NCBI GenBank assembly: GCA_902806565.1
Contig: CADCXA010000034.1
Span: forward strand, 186,001-250,000
Direction of reading: 5' to 3'
DNA: 64,000 bases
Origin: Hypoxylon rubiginosum
Lineage: Eukaryota; Ascomycota; Sordariomycetes; Xylariales; Hypoxylaceae
Shown: positions 1 through 13,900 of the stretch, piece after piece
Layout: every line of letters begins with the position of its first letter
Numbering within the stretch: the stretch's first letter is position 1
The notes under the pieces: generated by a model
Databases searched by the model: none
What the model was told of the DNA's origin: nothing
The model's input: the letters and a program-made list of their open reading frames with translations, nothing else
Made by a program: the position numbers and the translations under genes

Positions 1-541
1 GCCGATCCACTTCAAATTTAGGAAGAGTTTCTTCTTCTCCAAGCCAAAAGAAGCCACAGGGGAGGCTAAGACGGGTTGGGTGCCCCGTGCCCCCGCCCGA
101 AAGCCAAAGCCAAAGCCCGCTGTCCGAGGCCAGCTTAAAAGCCAGCTACCATTAAGGGCACGTGATGGGCTACGATGGAAGTCTATTAAGGGCAAGTGGT
201 TTTTTTTTTTGTACATAGGTGTTACACCTCTGTTCCTCCAATTCATCTATCGGATCTAGCCATAGACCTCTTTTTTTCGGCAGTCTATTAGCCACAGTCT
301 TCAGGTTATAAGATGTGTTAATTAGGGTGGGATTCTCCTTGATTCGTATCTGCTAATATCTCTTTGGTCTAGATCTCAATGTCTAGCTATACATCGCCAA
401 GTATGCCTTAGGATGTATACCTCCTAGTGGCCATGTTGGGGGCTAACATATATATAAAGGGGGTCTATCGTTCCATATGAACGTACGTTATCCATTCTCA
501 TTATTTTGTCGGGCGAGTCTTGTATAGGCAACGGATATGTA
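1..541. other. Intergenic, downstream of VPS33
   Basis: No reading frame here resembles a protein. A T-run sits near 190-210. The stretch probably holds the 3' UTR of the minus-strand VPS33 gene, which ends at 542, and then spacer. Confidence 0.5.
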
Positions 542-2910
542 CTACTGTGTTGTAGTCGGAGCCGTGTTCTTAACTGGTTCTCTCGCGAACGATTCCTTCT
601 CCATTGCTGCGTCCATCATCTTATTCCCGCTAATGATAGATGTCGTGCAGATAACGATATTTCGCCGGGCTGAAAATGGTATCATGTTAGTGAATACAAA
701 GGATTATGAGAAAGGGGTAGGGACATCGAAACCGACCTTCTTCTTTCTTCGCGATAAATCGTAGCGCAGCGATCTCGGTGAAGGTAATACCACCTACGAA
801 CACAACAAATACCGTCTTCTTATCACCACCTCCGGATAATAGAGCCCGAGCCTTGACGGCCTTGTCCTCGCCTTTCTGCAGCTCATCAAACGTTTGGCCT
901 CGCGCATGTTTCACAGCCTCGTCAAAGCCTCGCCACCCTTGCGCACTGCTACCAGTGGTTGCGCCTACACCGCTTACTCCATTCCCGCGTGTGATGGAGA
1001 GAAGATACTGCTTCTGTAGTAGACACTGAACTAGGCGTATAGAAAGCGGCGCATATCCACTATAGACATAGGCGATATCGTTCGGGTCATGCTCATTGAC
1101 CTCGTCGACGATCAAGCGGAGCTGTTTCCGCAAGTAGGTATAATTAGTTTTGGTCCCCGTTGCGGTCCCCGAGCCCGGCATAGGAATCATGCTCGCCATT
1201 GGCGAAGTGCGCGATAGGAATAGTTGGAGCTTTTCTAGGTTATGGAGAGTCAAGAGATGCTGGTAGCCGTAGCCCTCTAGAACTAAGCGCCTGAATTGGT
1301 CGAAGTCTTTTGATTTGATACCGCCAGATATGCACGAGTAGATGCACAGAAGTCGGAGTATATCCCGTAACGGTACGTCCCTTGCTATCAACTCTTCGAT
1401 GGCATCGAATTGAGAACTCGGATCGGCCCCTGCGGCGAGGTTCTGCTGCACTTCTAGCATACGACTGAATTGATCCGCTCTTGTATGCTTCATAATCTCC
1501 TCCGCAAGTCCAGTATGAATTTTCAAGCTTTGGTGCTCAGTTTGGTAACCCGGTAGTTTCTTTACGAAGTCTTTAAGTTCCGCTGTCGTCTTAGATGCAT
1601 GTCGGCTGTCATAGTCACTCTGTAATCTTCGAGCAACCTTGTTAAGGAGTGTGCCAACTATTGCGAAGTTCGCATCGCGGAGTCCCTCGTAGAGTTTATC
1701 TGACGAATCTAGTTGGATCTTCCGTTTCCTCGAAGTTGAAGCAGCTGTCGGAGCAGATGCTGTATTTTGAGACGCAGCTTGTGGAGGCGCACCCACGATA
1801 GTAGAATCGATATCGGTTTGGTTATTTTGGATACCCCAGACCTCGTCGATCAGCCCTTCATACGTCAGCTGGGTGAGTAAAGGTGTAACAAAATCCACTT
1901 CGCGGTCGATTATGATGACGCTTTCTATGGTGTTACTCGGAGTAAGCCCGGGTTCAGAGCCTTCGCTTGCGTCCTCTCCAGCTAGAATCTCCTGCCGCAT
2001 CCTCGTAAGCAGTTCCGCTACGCGCTTCGCATTGTCGCCTTTACCGATAACGCGTGGGAAGAGCCCATGTTTCGATTGGATACCCATCAGGGCTTTCGCC
2101 ATTAGGAAGGTCGGCGTTGCGTCTTTGAATAGGAATAGGTCTTGGAAAGAAGAGTCGAGTTCTAAGGATAAGACATCTCGTTCAAGCGGGAAGAAATACA
2201 GCGGAAGTTCGGCTATGTTCACATCGCCTAGCACGCCAGCTTCCTCGAGAATCTTGTCGGATACCAGTGTACGGCGAGGGACCCAGAAGACGTGGAATTC
2301 ATGACCGGTTTGACTCTCGCGCTGTAGCCGCTTAATCTGCTCTACGTTATATGTTAGCACGTTATGATGGCGCCTCATGCAGCTGATTTGGCAGAAGAGA
2401 CACTATAGGTCGCGCTTATGAGATGTTCCTTTTGGGCGGTTTTAACTGGCAACGTGGATTGGGACGGATGAATCCATGATGCCTACTGTAAGCCCGTGGT
2501 TCTTAGGTGCTAAACGGAGCATCGGAGGGTGAAAAGAAGGCTGATAGCGATGACAAACCTGCTATGGATTGAGCATGGCGAGCACACTCTCCCCGTGCCA
2601 TGAATACTACATTGCGCTGGCTGGTATCGGCATTCTTATTCTCTAGAAAGAAGAACTTGTCTACGCCATAATCTTGCAGGGTCGATACTTTGACGACGAC
2701 GCCAATCGGGCCGGCCAAGCTACGCTCGATGACGAGGTTTTTCTTGCCACGAACCTATAACAATTTGGTTACTTTTTGCGACCGTCTAGGCAAAGCGGTA
2801 TGATGGAAGTTCTAGGCAGCCTTACTTACGGCTTCGAGGAGATAGAGGAGATCCTTACGAGCTTTCTCTCTGATCTGTTCGGCATCGAACCCCACATGAG
2901 GAGCCATCAT
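542..2910 (-). CDS. VPS33: Vacuolar sorting protein Vps33 (Sec1/Munc18 family)
   Basis: This is the SM-family subunit of the HOPS/CORVET tethering complexes, which template and proofread SNARE assembly in endosome and vacuole fusion. There are four exons: 2910-2830, 2754-2559, 2341-737 and 669-542. The introns have GTAAGT, GTTTGT and GTCGGT donors, and the joined frame gives 669 residues, the normal family length. The Sec1 fold spans the whole protein; the stretches ESVIIIDREVDFVTPLLTQLTYEG and VGGITFTEIAALRFI are family hallmarks. Read without splicing, the C-terminus appears to end about 42 codons early, but the 67-nt intron 736-670 restores the conserved VICTTSIISGNKMMDAAM. Two ATGs lie in tandem (2910 and 2907); the second fits the usual M-A-P-H start, so the true start could be 2907. 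The next gene, UBE2W, lies upstream on the same strand. Family assignment is secure; the exon borders are inferred from splice signals and frame. Confidence 0.95.
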
Positions 2911-3811
2911 GAGCTCGAGCTCTTCATGGGGGTGGTGCTTCTGAGAGAAAGAGGGTGGGTAGGTGGTGAAGGTTTACGAACCCTGAGCTGGAGCTGGATG
3001 GATCTGGATGGCTGGATGGAGCTTTAGGTAGGATGACAAGAGGTACGTAGCTAAAAGGTCGTTTGCGAACTTGCATATGTCCGCTGTGGGTAGCCGTGAG
3101 CTTATCGCTTATCGAATGTCTGATCATTTCCCTCTTTTCGGTTAGTGAACTAGAGCCGGGAGTGCGACGTCACAGCTCCGCACCAATTTTGAGCTTATCG
3201 ATGAAGCGCCAGATTCGAAACTTAAGGGACCAACAGACCAACAGACATTCATTACACCAAAACTCCAATTGCGACTCATCACTAGAGGCTGACTAGTATA
3301 TCTAGGTATGGTTGCAACAAGTATTCGGAATGTCTTGTTCTCTCATAATAGGAGGCAAAATCTCTTTAGTCCTACCTACCCCTTAATGTAGGTACCAATG
3401 CTAGCCTCTGGGACATGCTCTCAATAGCTGAACCCGCCTGTAACATTAAATTAAATGGTATTGCGATCTTAGCAGGTGGCATTCTACCTAGAACGTCGTG
3501 GGATTGTAATTCACAGAAAAGCAGCCGTAAAGAAACCTTCGCTATGATCGTGGTGTCCTAGTATGTTTGCGCCTTAGGCTGCCACATCCCGTCCACGTTT
3601 TCATGTCAACCAAAAAGAACTCCGCCTCCTTGATGAGCCGAGCCGCCACACCCGTAAGTGTTCAACTCCAATTTTCCAGCAATATCTAGCCCAACCAACG
3701 ACCATGCATGCGGAAAAGGAAATGTGTTGAGTTTCAGCGCAATGCAGAAAGCGCCCACCACTGATAGTAGGGTGGCTGGGACATGCGAACTCGCTATGCT
3801 GGATCCGAAAC
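2911..3811. other. Spacer between VPS33 and UBE2W
   Basis: Both neighbours are on the minus strand, so this holds the VPS33 promoter and the UBE2W 3' end. The short frames at 2924-3127, 3063-3296 and 3601-3885 show no protein-like composition and no family match that I recognise. Confidence 0.5.
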
Positions 3812-4416
3812 TTATACGTCATTGTCGTGGTAGTAGAAGTCGATGTCTCTAGGTCGCAGGCGATTTCCGCGTACGAAGTCTTCATCGCCTGGCGGTCGCT
3901 CGTTCCGGGTGTTCCCCGTCAGCATGCTCTGGAGGCTCATACACACGCTCTCCACGTTCTGAACGGGGCTCCATCCTTGCGTTCCGAGCAGGTCAAGACA
4001 AATGATGCCATTGGAATAGATGTGGGGATGCATAGGAATTGGTCGATCTTCTAGCTTGACGAAGGTTACCTCGGGAGGCTCTGCCATGCTCGCGTTAGCT
4101 CATCGTGCGTAGATGGACGGATAGCGGGGATGCATACCAATGGGGTACGCGTTGCTAAACTTGAATTTCAGACGGTAGGTCTGACCTGCATATAGAGGGT
4201 TCTGGTCGAGAACCTGGATGTCGAGGAACCATTCCTCCAGATCATCGGCGGAAACCAAGGCGATGCCAGGCGGTAGGCTATTGGAGATCTAGGAATGTAT
4301 AAATGTGTCTGGTTAACAATAGCGCGTTATGCGAAAACACAGTTACCGGCCCTTGTAAAAAGGAGAAATACCTTGGTTAACTCCTTGCCCAACCTCTTGG
4401 GACCTAGGCCGGCCAT
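3812..4416 (-). CDS. Ubiquitin-conjugating enzyme E2, UBE2W type
   Basis: Three exons (4416-4372, 4288-4138, 4080-3812) join in frame to 154 residues, the size of the UBC fold. The catalytic cysteine is Cys93 in YSNGIICLDLL. The residues before it read H-P-H (83-85), not the usual H-P-N; this is a known hallmark of UBE2W, the E2 that attaches ubiquitin to the alpha-amino group of substrate N-termini. The C-terminal FYYHDNDV matches the WYYHDD-type end of that family. Both introns have good signals: a GTATTT donor with a CCTAG acceptor, and GTATGC with GCTAACG branch site and GGCAG acceptor. Without splicing, only the 3' exon would be seen, with a false start at 4087. The UBE2W class is inferred from the H-P-H motif and the tail; E2 identity is clear. 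Confidence 0.92.
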
Positions 4417-6641
4417 AGTGGGCGCCAGAGGATTAGGCGCGTGAAATGGTGCAATACGGGTAGGTATTTGATGTTTCTCAGAAGGCGCAGTAGTGCTGCA
4501 ATTCCGATTTCGTGTTCCCTGTCAAGTCGGATGTGATGCGTCGGTTCAAATTATGCACTGAACCTGAACTGAGGTACGCCTCAAGAATAGGCTGAATAGG
4601 TTTGCGAAACGGCCGGGCGTATCTAGGGGGCCTGAGGGATGAACTTGTATTGAGAGACTCTCGTAGACAAGTAGTCGAGGGACTGTCTAGTAGTCGGGGC
4701 TCTACTTCGTAGGTTCGGATATCTTAGGTGGGATGAGGGATGAGATCTTCGATCAAACTAAGGTGAACATGTCTGCTCTGCTTAGCTTACCCCCAAGACC
4801 AGAGCAGCAGATGCTTTAACTAGGGGAGTCAAGGCGAAAAGGAGTAGAGGAACGGGTGAAGTTTTTGGATTAAAGAAGAAGCATGTAGATACTACCAAGG
4901 GAAAGGTAGGATTGTAAACTGTAGTGGACGGTGGAAGTCCCCAAGGGCAAGAAGAATAGAGTTGCCCCGCAAGTCAACAAAGCTACCAGCGGGCAGAGGA
5001 TAGAGGATGCAGAGGTAAAGTGCGGGACCGCCTTACTGCGTTACGTCCTTACCTACTGCGTCCAATGCGTCCAGTGCGTCCCGGCTAGGTGACGTTGGTT
5101 AGCGCCGACTACCTAGGTACATCTACCCCCTATGATTTAGCTAGGCACATGTATCATCTAATCGATAATATCGATAAAGGCCTCGCATAGAAATCTTAGA
5201 TCAATTCCCGCTGCAAAGGCAAAAGCAAAAACATACAACGTAAACAATTTATAGGTTGATAATTGCTAGATTGCTAGATTGCTTCTTTGGCATGTGACGT
5301 TTTCTTTATATTTATCATCTGAATCCTCTTCAAGGTACCAAGTTGTACCTACACATATATATTCATCTGTACCTGTTAGGCTCCTATGCTACTAATGTTA
5401 GGTACATAAGGTACTCGAGACCTTAGATTTCACTTGAATGAGCTGGGTGAGGCTGTTCTTATGCTCAGCCACAAAGTCCTAGCTATATGAGGCAACCCAG
5501 GGGAACAAGCTTGATGAGACCATCAACCGTAAGTACGAACTACCTAATCATCCACGAGTCATCCACGGTGTAAGTGATTGGGTTGCTCCAGTATTGCGGC
5601 TGAGCCGCCACCCTAATGTGATAGAAGACCCTTTTACCATAGCGAATACGCGAATACGTGATGCGAAACCCCACCCGGCACAAGGTACCCGACAAGGCTT
5701 TCTCCCTTTGTCACGTCAAACATAGCACATAATAGGAGGTAGCCTGGTAGCTAACATAGGAGGGGGGTGTTACCTCAATATTCAGCCTATCTGGAGGGAA
5801 TCAGAACAACAAATAGTTCCAGTTGTTGTTGATACATATACACAAACATCTCTACTCTACTACCTCCCTCCGAGGTATCCTTTCTAACACTTTACGTTAT
5901 TCAACTTAGCCATCATACCTCACCTCAGATTATACCTGAATATTATCAGATTATTGACAATAAGCAGACATCTCATCAAGTTATCAGTTGTCATATTACA
6001 TACACCAAATAGGTATTACATACACCAAAGCGGAAAAGCCCCCTCGCTCCATCGATCCAGTTTTATAAGGGACGATCAAAATTCAGCTTCTGCTCCTACC
6101 CTCCTGCCCTCCAGCCCACCCTCCTATCGCCCAAGCAGCCAAGGAGATTAGGTACCCTAAAAATAAGGAGGGGTTCTTTGAGGGGCCAGGTTTCTAGGTA
6201 CACGTATAGTACCTACATGTACGTGGAGTGCTTATAACGGATACCGTCAGGTACCTGTACTCGTATGTACCCTTTTAAGTGACGTCCCTTTCACTTTCAG
6301 CTGCGAAGAAGGTTTCAATGGTTTTTCTAAGCCCAATATTTCATATTCCATATTCCCACGTACACGTATACGTACATATAAATCTGACCTAAAAACTATC
6401 ATTTATCTAGCAGCTGAAGCCTCGTCGCCTTCCCTTTTTTTCCTTTTCGTCACTTAGGTCCAAGGGTCAAATTCTTCTTGAAGACAGTGGGCAGCAAATA
6501 CTCCAGACTACAATCCTTCAGCAGACATCCTTCAACAATTGACTTGGCCAACTCCGCCGAGACACACGACACTACAACCTTTCCAGGAAGCCCCTCACCA
6601 CCTATTCGACTTCAGCCCTTTTCGGTCTACCCCACATCGCG
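4417..6641. other. Divergent promoter region, UBE2W / CaMK
   Basis: This 2.2-kb spacer separates two divergent genes and must carry both promoters. I find no coding frame. It contains one TACCTAGGTA palindrome (5110-5119) and a run of alternating ACGT-type palindromes around 6357-6382. A C/T-rich tract about 6425-6455 sits near the likely kinase transcription start. Confidence 0.5.
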
Positions 6642-8231
<1,590 letters not shown>

Positions 8232-9417
8232 GGAAGGGGCCGACGGGACCCAACAGACGCAACCAGATACCCCCGAGCAGCTGCTCCAGAAGCATCGGTG
8301 GTGGCATGGCATTAGAGCCAGGATAAAATCGGCATATCACAAACTACTGAGACGCCGTAATGCGTAGCAAAGGGGTGACTAATATCGAGAAGGTGGAGGA
8401 GGGATTGATTGATCATTCTTGGAACCTAAAGGGAAGGGCGGGACACCGAGGCTTTCGTGTTCTTTTTTATCCTATTTCTTTTTCGCTTCTCCTCCAATAT
8501 CCATTTTACTTTCGACGAAGAGAGTCAGCTCCAGGGGCTGATTACCTTGTTCTTCGAGTAACCGCTAAATAGGCAGTGCTGCTGGATTAACAATACGGCG
8601 TTACGGGGTTCTCTGACATCTGTGTGTTATTAGTTTCCTCGCTATCTACCTATTTCCGGGAATATTCAATGCGAGAAGCTATAGTAGTAATGCTACGACG
8701 TTGTCTTATATTGAGTGCATAATGATTCACAAGTATTTCAGTTGATTGTTGATGGAAAGATCAGTATACATTTCCAAGCTAGCTAGCTACGTGAATCATT
8801 AACAAGTGCCCTCTCTCCCTCTTAGCCTCTTTTATTCCGTGCCTAGTACTAGGCAGCGGGGAAATAGGAGATAGGGAGACGAGGATTATCGTGAGAATCG
8901 TTTGGCCCGTGATAGCCATCAGCGATACATACATACATGCGTACGAGTACATTTCTTCGTGTCGGTCTGTTTTCGTTTCCGTTTGCCTTTTTTCTTTTTC
9001 TTTCTCTTTTTTCCCCATGATTTGGCTTGTTTTATTTCGTGCCGTCCCGTCGTTGGGTATCTTCCGAGCGGCCTCGTTGCCGGGTATAATAGTAGTGACA
9101 ATGATGATGTGTGGATGACGAAACGTCGACATGGTTTTTGTTTTTCATCGGTTTCCGTTTCCAATCATCCTCCCAACTCCGTTCAGTCCCAGTCCTTCAA
9201 GTCCGCCGAAACAGCCATGATTAATGTACATTAGTTATAAAAAAGACAATGGTTGTAAAATACAAGAAAAATGAATAAAAAACGGCAAAACGTGGGGTTG
9301 GTATATTTTCCACGCGTACAGGTGGACTTAATGTTCTTGATGACGACCAGGTCCATACCGGTGGCGATCGATATATCATACAAGGAGTCTATTCGACACG
9401 GCGTACTGGGATATGCC
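8232..9417. other. Convergent 3' regions
   Basis: The spacer lies between the convergent kinase gene and the 496-residue gene and should hold both 3' UTRs. A T-rich tract lies about 8960-9015. No frame here looks coding. Confidence 0.5.
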
Positions 9418-10908
9418 CTATACTCCCAACTCGCCGAGAACCTGTTCTCGCAAAGCCTCGTATCGTCGACTATCGAAACGCTTTCTACGCCAGCCGGAGG
9501 CGCGCAGACGCTCGATGCGCTGCTGCAGGGCCTCGTCAGAACAGCGAATAGTAGAGGCGGCAGAAGCTGGTCGGCTGATCGTTCTAGGGTTGTCGAAGAC
9601 AAAACTGTCTCGAAGGCCAGGCGCGGACCAGGGCATCGTCTTCTCGCTCGAGGGTGACTCCGAATCGAGCTCGGTAGGCAGCGTGCTTGCACGGTTTAGA
9701 CGAGGTGGCGTGAGGAGCTTCGGAAGAGCGGAAGACATGTCCGTGGCGACTGTAGGCGTTGCCGGGGCGTCGTCGGGTACGGTAAGGAGAGCCTCAACGC
9801 CATCGCGGTGCCAGGATACCTGCAAACGCAGGGCAGAGAGCTGCGCGGCAATTTTGTTCATCGACCGTGTCTGTAAGAAGGTGTCCAGGTTAAACTTGTC
9901 GTCGGTAGGACTCGGCAAATCCGTCAATAGGTGGTCGCCAGGCATAGGAAATTTCGCAATATCCAGTGGAGATTCAGGAGGCGTTTTCAAGGATATCGCC
10001 GACTCGGTCTTTGATAATCGTTCGGACTTGTTCTTCTCCGCCGGGAACAAAGGAAAGGAATCTTCGAGGTGCTGAGGGAAAATATCATCCTCCCACCCCA
10101 AAGTAGGGCTATCCGGGCGGATGTATGGCTCAGGTTGGAATTCGATCAGATCATTCAGCCCGGAGAAGGAAACCTTTTTCTTCGCCTTCACTACCGGCTT
10201 CGGGCTTGCTTTCGACACAACTCCATCTTCGGCTGAGCACACAGACGTTCTCGGCGACGACAACGTAGTACTCGAGGTTGATAAGCCTGGAGAGTGGAGG
10301 CTAGAGACAGTAGAGCTAGAAGAACCTGATCTCGTTCTGTGGGTCATGTTTTCTTCTGTGCCCTGAATCAGCACCTCGGCCTTCTGGTAATGAGCTTGAG
10401 CGTCGCGAAGCAGCCTGGTGCGATAGTTGGATGAGCATGAAAGGGGTCGCGCACATAGCTCGAAAGAAGAGGCGGCGTAAAAATGCAGGTAGATGAGGTA
10501 AAGAGGTTCCACAGCTGATGGGTCCCTGAGATTGTCCAAGACCTCACAGCATCTTGTCGAGCATGCCCGGTACTTGCGGTTAAGATACTTGCGCTTCACC
10601 TCGTCAATCGCGTTCTTCCATTCCACCGAGGTGAACGGGACAATCGAGAGCGCAGCCGGCGGGGTAAAAGAGCCGCGTGTTAGCTGCCGAAGGGATGGTA
10701 GCGACTGCTGGCGACGGTGAACTAGCGATGGTGATGGTGTCGGAGATGGTGATAGGGCGAGTGACGCTCTTCTGCCCGGCTCGGTAAGGGTTAAGCCAAC
10801 ACTCGATCTACTACCCGCAGAGGACGGGAGTAACAATGGTATTAGCCCACTCATGGTTGCGTTGAAGAACGATGAGACCGTCGCGTCGATTTCAGTAAAA
10901 GGAGCCAC
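9418..10908 (-). CDS. Conserved fungal protein of unknown function
   Basis: A single exon of 496 residues begins MAPFTEIDATVSSFF. It is Ser/Pro-rich at the N-terminus (about 25-85). An ordered helical block follows at about 92-180, with EWKNAIDEVKRKYLNRKY, a Cys-rich turn (STRCCEVLDNL) and LYLIYLHFYAASSFELCARP; it could be a short TPR-like solenoid, though I cannot prove that. The middle is low-complexity and Ser/Pro-rich. The C-terminus (about 455-496) is a basic helix, LQQRIERLRASGWRRKRFDS, that may form a coiled coil. Length, composition and one clean frame support a real gene. I recall similar unnamed proteins in filamentous ascomycetes but assign no function. It is convergent with the kinase gene. 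Confidence 0.8.
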   Translation of the reverse strand: MAPFTEIDATVSSFFNATMSGLIPLLLPSSAGSRSSVGLTLTEPGRRASLALSPSPTPSPSLVHRRQQSLPSLRQLTRGSFTPPAALSIVPFTSVEWKNAIDEVKRKYLNRKYRACSTRCCEVLDNLRDPSAVEPLYLIYLHFYAASSFELCARPLSCSSNYRTRLLRDAQAHYQKAEVLIQGTEENMTHRTRSGSSSSTVSSLHSPGLSTSSTTLSSPRTSVCSAEDGVVSKASPKPVVKAKKKVSFSGLNDLIEFQPEPYIRPDSPTLGWEDDIFPQHLEDSFPLFPAEKNKSERLSKTESAISLKTPPESPLDIAKFPMPGDHLLTDLPSPTDDKFNLDTFLQTRSMNKIAAQLSALRLQVSWHRDGVEALLTVPDDAPATPTVATDMSSALPKLLTPPRLNRASTLPTELDSESPSSEKTMPWSAPGLRDSFVFDNPRTISRPASAASTIRCSDEALQQRIERLRASGWRRKRFDSRRYEALREQVLGELGV

Positions 10909-13900
10909 GTGATGGTTATATTATGAGATGGATATATCTCCTCTATCGCCCCTGGATGTCGAGTCCAGTGAGACAGAAGCTGAGCCGTCCCGTGATAAGA
11001 ACGGTCGATTATGCGGGCTACCGAGTATTCGAGTGAAACACCAATACACAGCAGGATTTCATTGAAAAATCACACAAATGTGGCGAAGCATGCGTGTACA
11101 CGTTTGACAAGCTGAAGACTGGTTGCTGATGGTGGATCTTCGAGTATGATGAATGATGGTCGGGACCTAAACTGGAACAACAAAGTCTTCTTGACGATAT
11201 TCTAAGGCGGATTGGACACACCCCGATTTCCCTTGGCCGTAGTGTTGTAATTCCGACGGAGTCCGACGACGAGGCTCAAATTAGCAAATAAAAGAAACCG
11301 GGATACGGCTTGGTCCAAAGATGCGGATTTCGGCGTCTCCGGTGTGGGAAGTCGTTGGTAATAAGTACTACGTATCGCGCCCTTCGTGCCGATTCGAGGC
11401 GGCTAAAAAGGAGAGAAAAATGAAGTACTTGATAACCGCAGGCTGGGGATCTGAGACAAACACGTCCACCCTTTTTCAACCCGTTGGTTTGGTTAAGAAA
11501 GCAAAGCTGAAAGTTCGAGATGACGACACGGACGAGAGCCAACAACCTCAGAGTTTATGTACGGTACGAAGTATATCTGGAAAATAAACAAGGCGATGCA
11601 GTCGAGAAAGAGGGTTGTCCCTGTTGGCGCAAGCGGTATCCGAAGTATCAGAAGCAGAGAGAACAGCAACAATACGAGGCATTCGACGACGACGTCTCGG
11701 GTAGGGGAACTAACAAAACAACATCAAAAATAAAACCAAAGATACCTCCAGATAGGAAGAAAGTCCGGATATCATGTCTATTAATCTTGCAATTTCCCCG
11801 GGCCAGGTATCCACGAGCTAGGAGTCGATCATTTGTGCCAGTCTTGCAGTCTAGTCTAGGGTATCATGTGTAAATTTGCTTCGAGTGAGGTCAAAGCATC
11901 GCTGCAGGCATCTCGTCAGAGACGACAGGTACATGGTAGGTGCTCAAGCGGAAGTTTGGATTGGTCAGGGGGTATGAGAGGCAAGTGATCGACGCCGGCA
12001 TGGAAGAGGAAATCCCTTGAAAGCTGGGGCTAGGATGCGAAGAGGCTAGGTACATATGTAGCTCTCCATCGGGACTGGAGTACGGTACTACGATGTAATG
12101 CCCGGTGGGTGTGGAATTGGTTTGACAAGCAAAATTCGAGATGAATATGCATTCAGGCCTTGCCGTTTCTGGTCGATGGGTTTCCTCTCGTCGTCCACTT
12201 CTGCCACCATCTACGATGTGTAATGCCGTTGGCGTAGGGTGCCGTAGGGTGGCAGGCAAGGAGAGTGACACCAGAGGCTGGAGTTCATTCCTGTTGCGGA
12301 CTGGGCCATACCTGTATGGGGGTGGACGACAAGCCCAATTAGTGTAACAAATGTAACAAATGCTCGAGACTGTCAAGTGTCGAGTCGGTCGAGATCCGAG
12401 CGCAGGGAAATATGACAAAAATGGACATGGGTGGGAAGAAAAAAAAGAGATGGGACGAAATTCGTAGCGAATGAGGAGCGTGAAACCGGAAGAAGCAGAA
12501 GCAAGTGAGGCAAGTAATAGCGGACCGGGTGGTGGCGAAGTGGCAGACGGAGTGGCAGAGGGGTGGCAGACATGTCAGCCATGCCATTACGCTACTTTAG
12601 AGTCCGTTCCATCCCTGTTTTAAACTGCCCGTCGTGAACTGCCAGACGGCTAGACTGCGTGGTGGCAGGGGTGGCAGGCTGTGGTTGCTCCCCTTGCAGA
12701 ACTATTCCATTATTCCCTGCCCGAGATTCCCTGTGTTATGTAACACTGCAGCTACAGAGTACCGAACCACGCACTAACCACACACTAACAACACACTAAA
12801 ACTGCGGTCCGCGAGCTGCGAGCTGCGAGCTGTGCTGCGAACCCTTTTTCTCCTATTTTCCCCTTTTCCCCTTTTGCCCTTTTGATCCTACAGTTTTACC
12901 GACTACCTAGACGTCACCTCTCTTTAGACGAACAATGGCAATCAGTATTACAGTCATAACACATATCCAGCTATACGAGAGTCTAGTATGGTTCGTTCAT
13001 TCAAGATAATTCATGATACCCCGATGACAATCGACTTGTGTGTGTCTCGCTCGTATTGCCGTTCGCTCGAGTTTTTATGTAAACAAACCGCACCCTGGCA
13101 AACAAGACCAGAACAAACACCGGCGCACAGATGACGATATTTACAAGAGCGTAACATCGGCGCAATTAGCGGCCTAGATACCTAACCTCTATGTGGCCCA
13201 AGTCATCATACAGCCCCTTGTCTATGATCCCAAACCGTACACTCATCCCCTGCTTAAGATGCTAGCAGGCTAGGAACAGAATGAAAAAAAAAAAAAATGT
13301 CCAAGCTCCTGCTGCAATGCTACGCCGTCGCAAGAACATCATTCCAGTCCCCATCAATGATTGCGCTTGCTGGCTGCTGCGTTACAGCACATTAGTAGTG
13401 TACACACATACGAAGTAGATAGGTGACAACATCTAAACGCACCAGAACCAGCAATTCCAACGTCCATCGGCGACCGCCTCGCGAATGCCGACTTAGCGGC
13501 GGAGGATTTCTCGCGTGGTCTATTCATCCGGCCAATGGAAGGCCCCCTAATGGTCCGCGTCTTGGACTACTATGCAAGTATCCTGCCACTTCGCCAACCT
13601 TGAGTAGACTTCATCACGCTCACGTAACAATGATGAGGGGTTACAAGTGTGTCTACACTTAAACGGCATGCGGGGTGCGATATTCTACTCTTGGCGACGT
13701 CGTGATAGCCTCATCGAGAGTCCAAATCACACATCCCATGATCCCCTCCTTCCCCACCCCTTTTCTCCATCCACGATCTACCGGGTAGCTTGCTGATACT
13801 ATCATGGTCCCTTGACGACACACCTCTGCAGAGCTAATTCTTTACAAGGTGCCACTGTTACAAGATGCCGACGACCAGAAGCCAATAATCCATCTCTACT

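Noticed and set aside
687..2378. VPS33 seen as a 563-residue gene with a truncated C-terminus and an odd N-terminus
   Set aside because: Introns 736-670, 2558-2342 and 2829-2755 restore full-length family sequence at both ends.
9413..10075. 220-codon plus-strand frame
   Set aside because: It is antisense to the conserved 496-residue gene and has no recognisable protein content.
11891..12418. 175-codon minus-strand frame
   Set aside because: Low-quality composition with no motif; likely chance or UTR.
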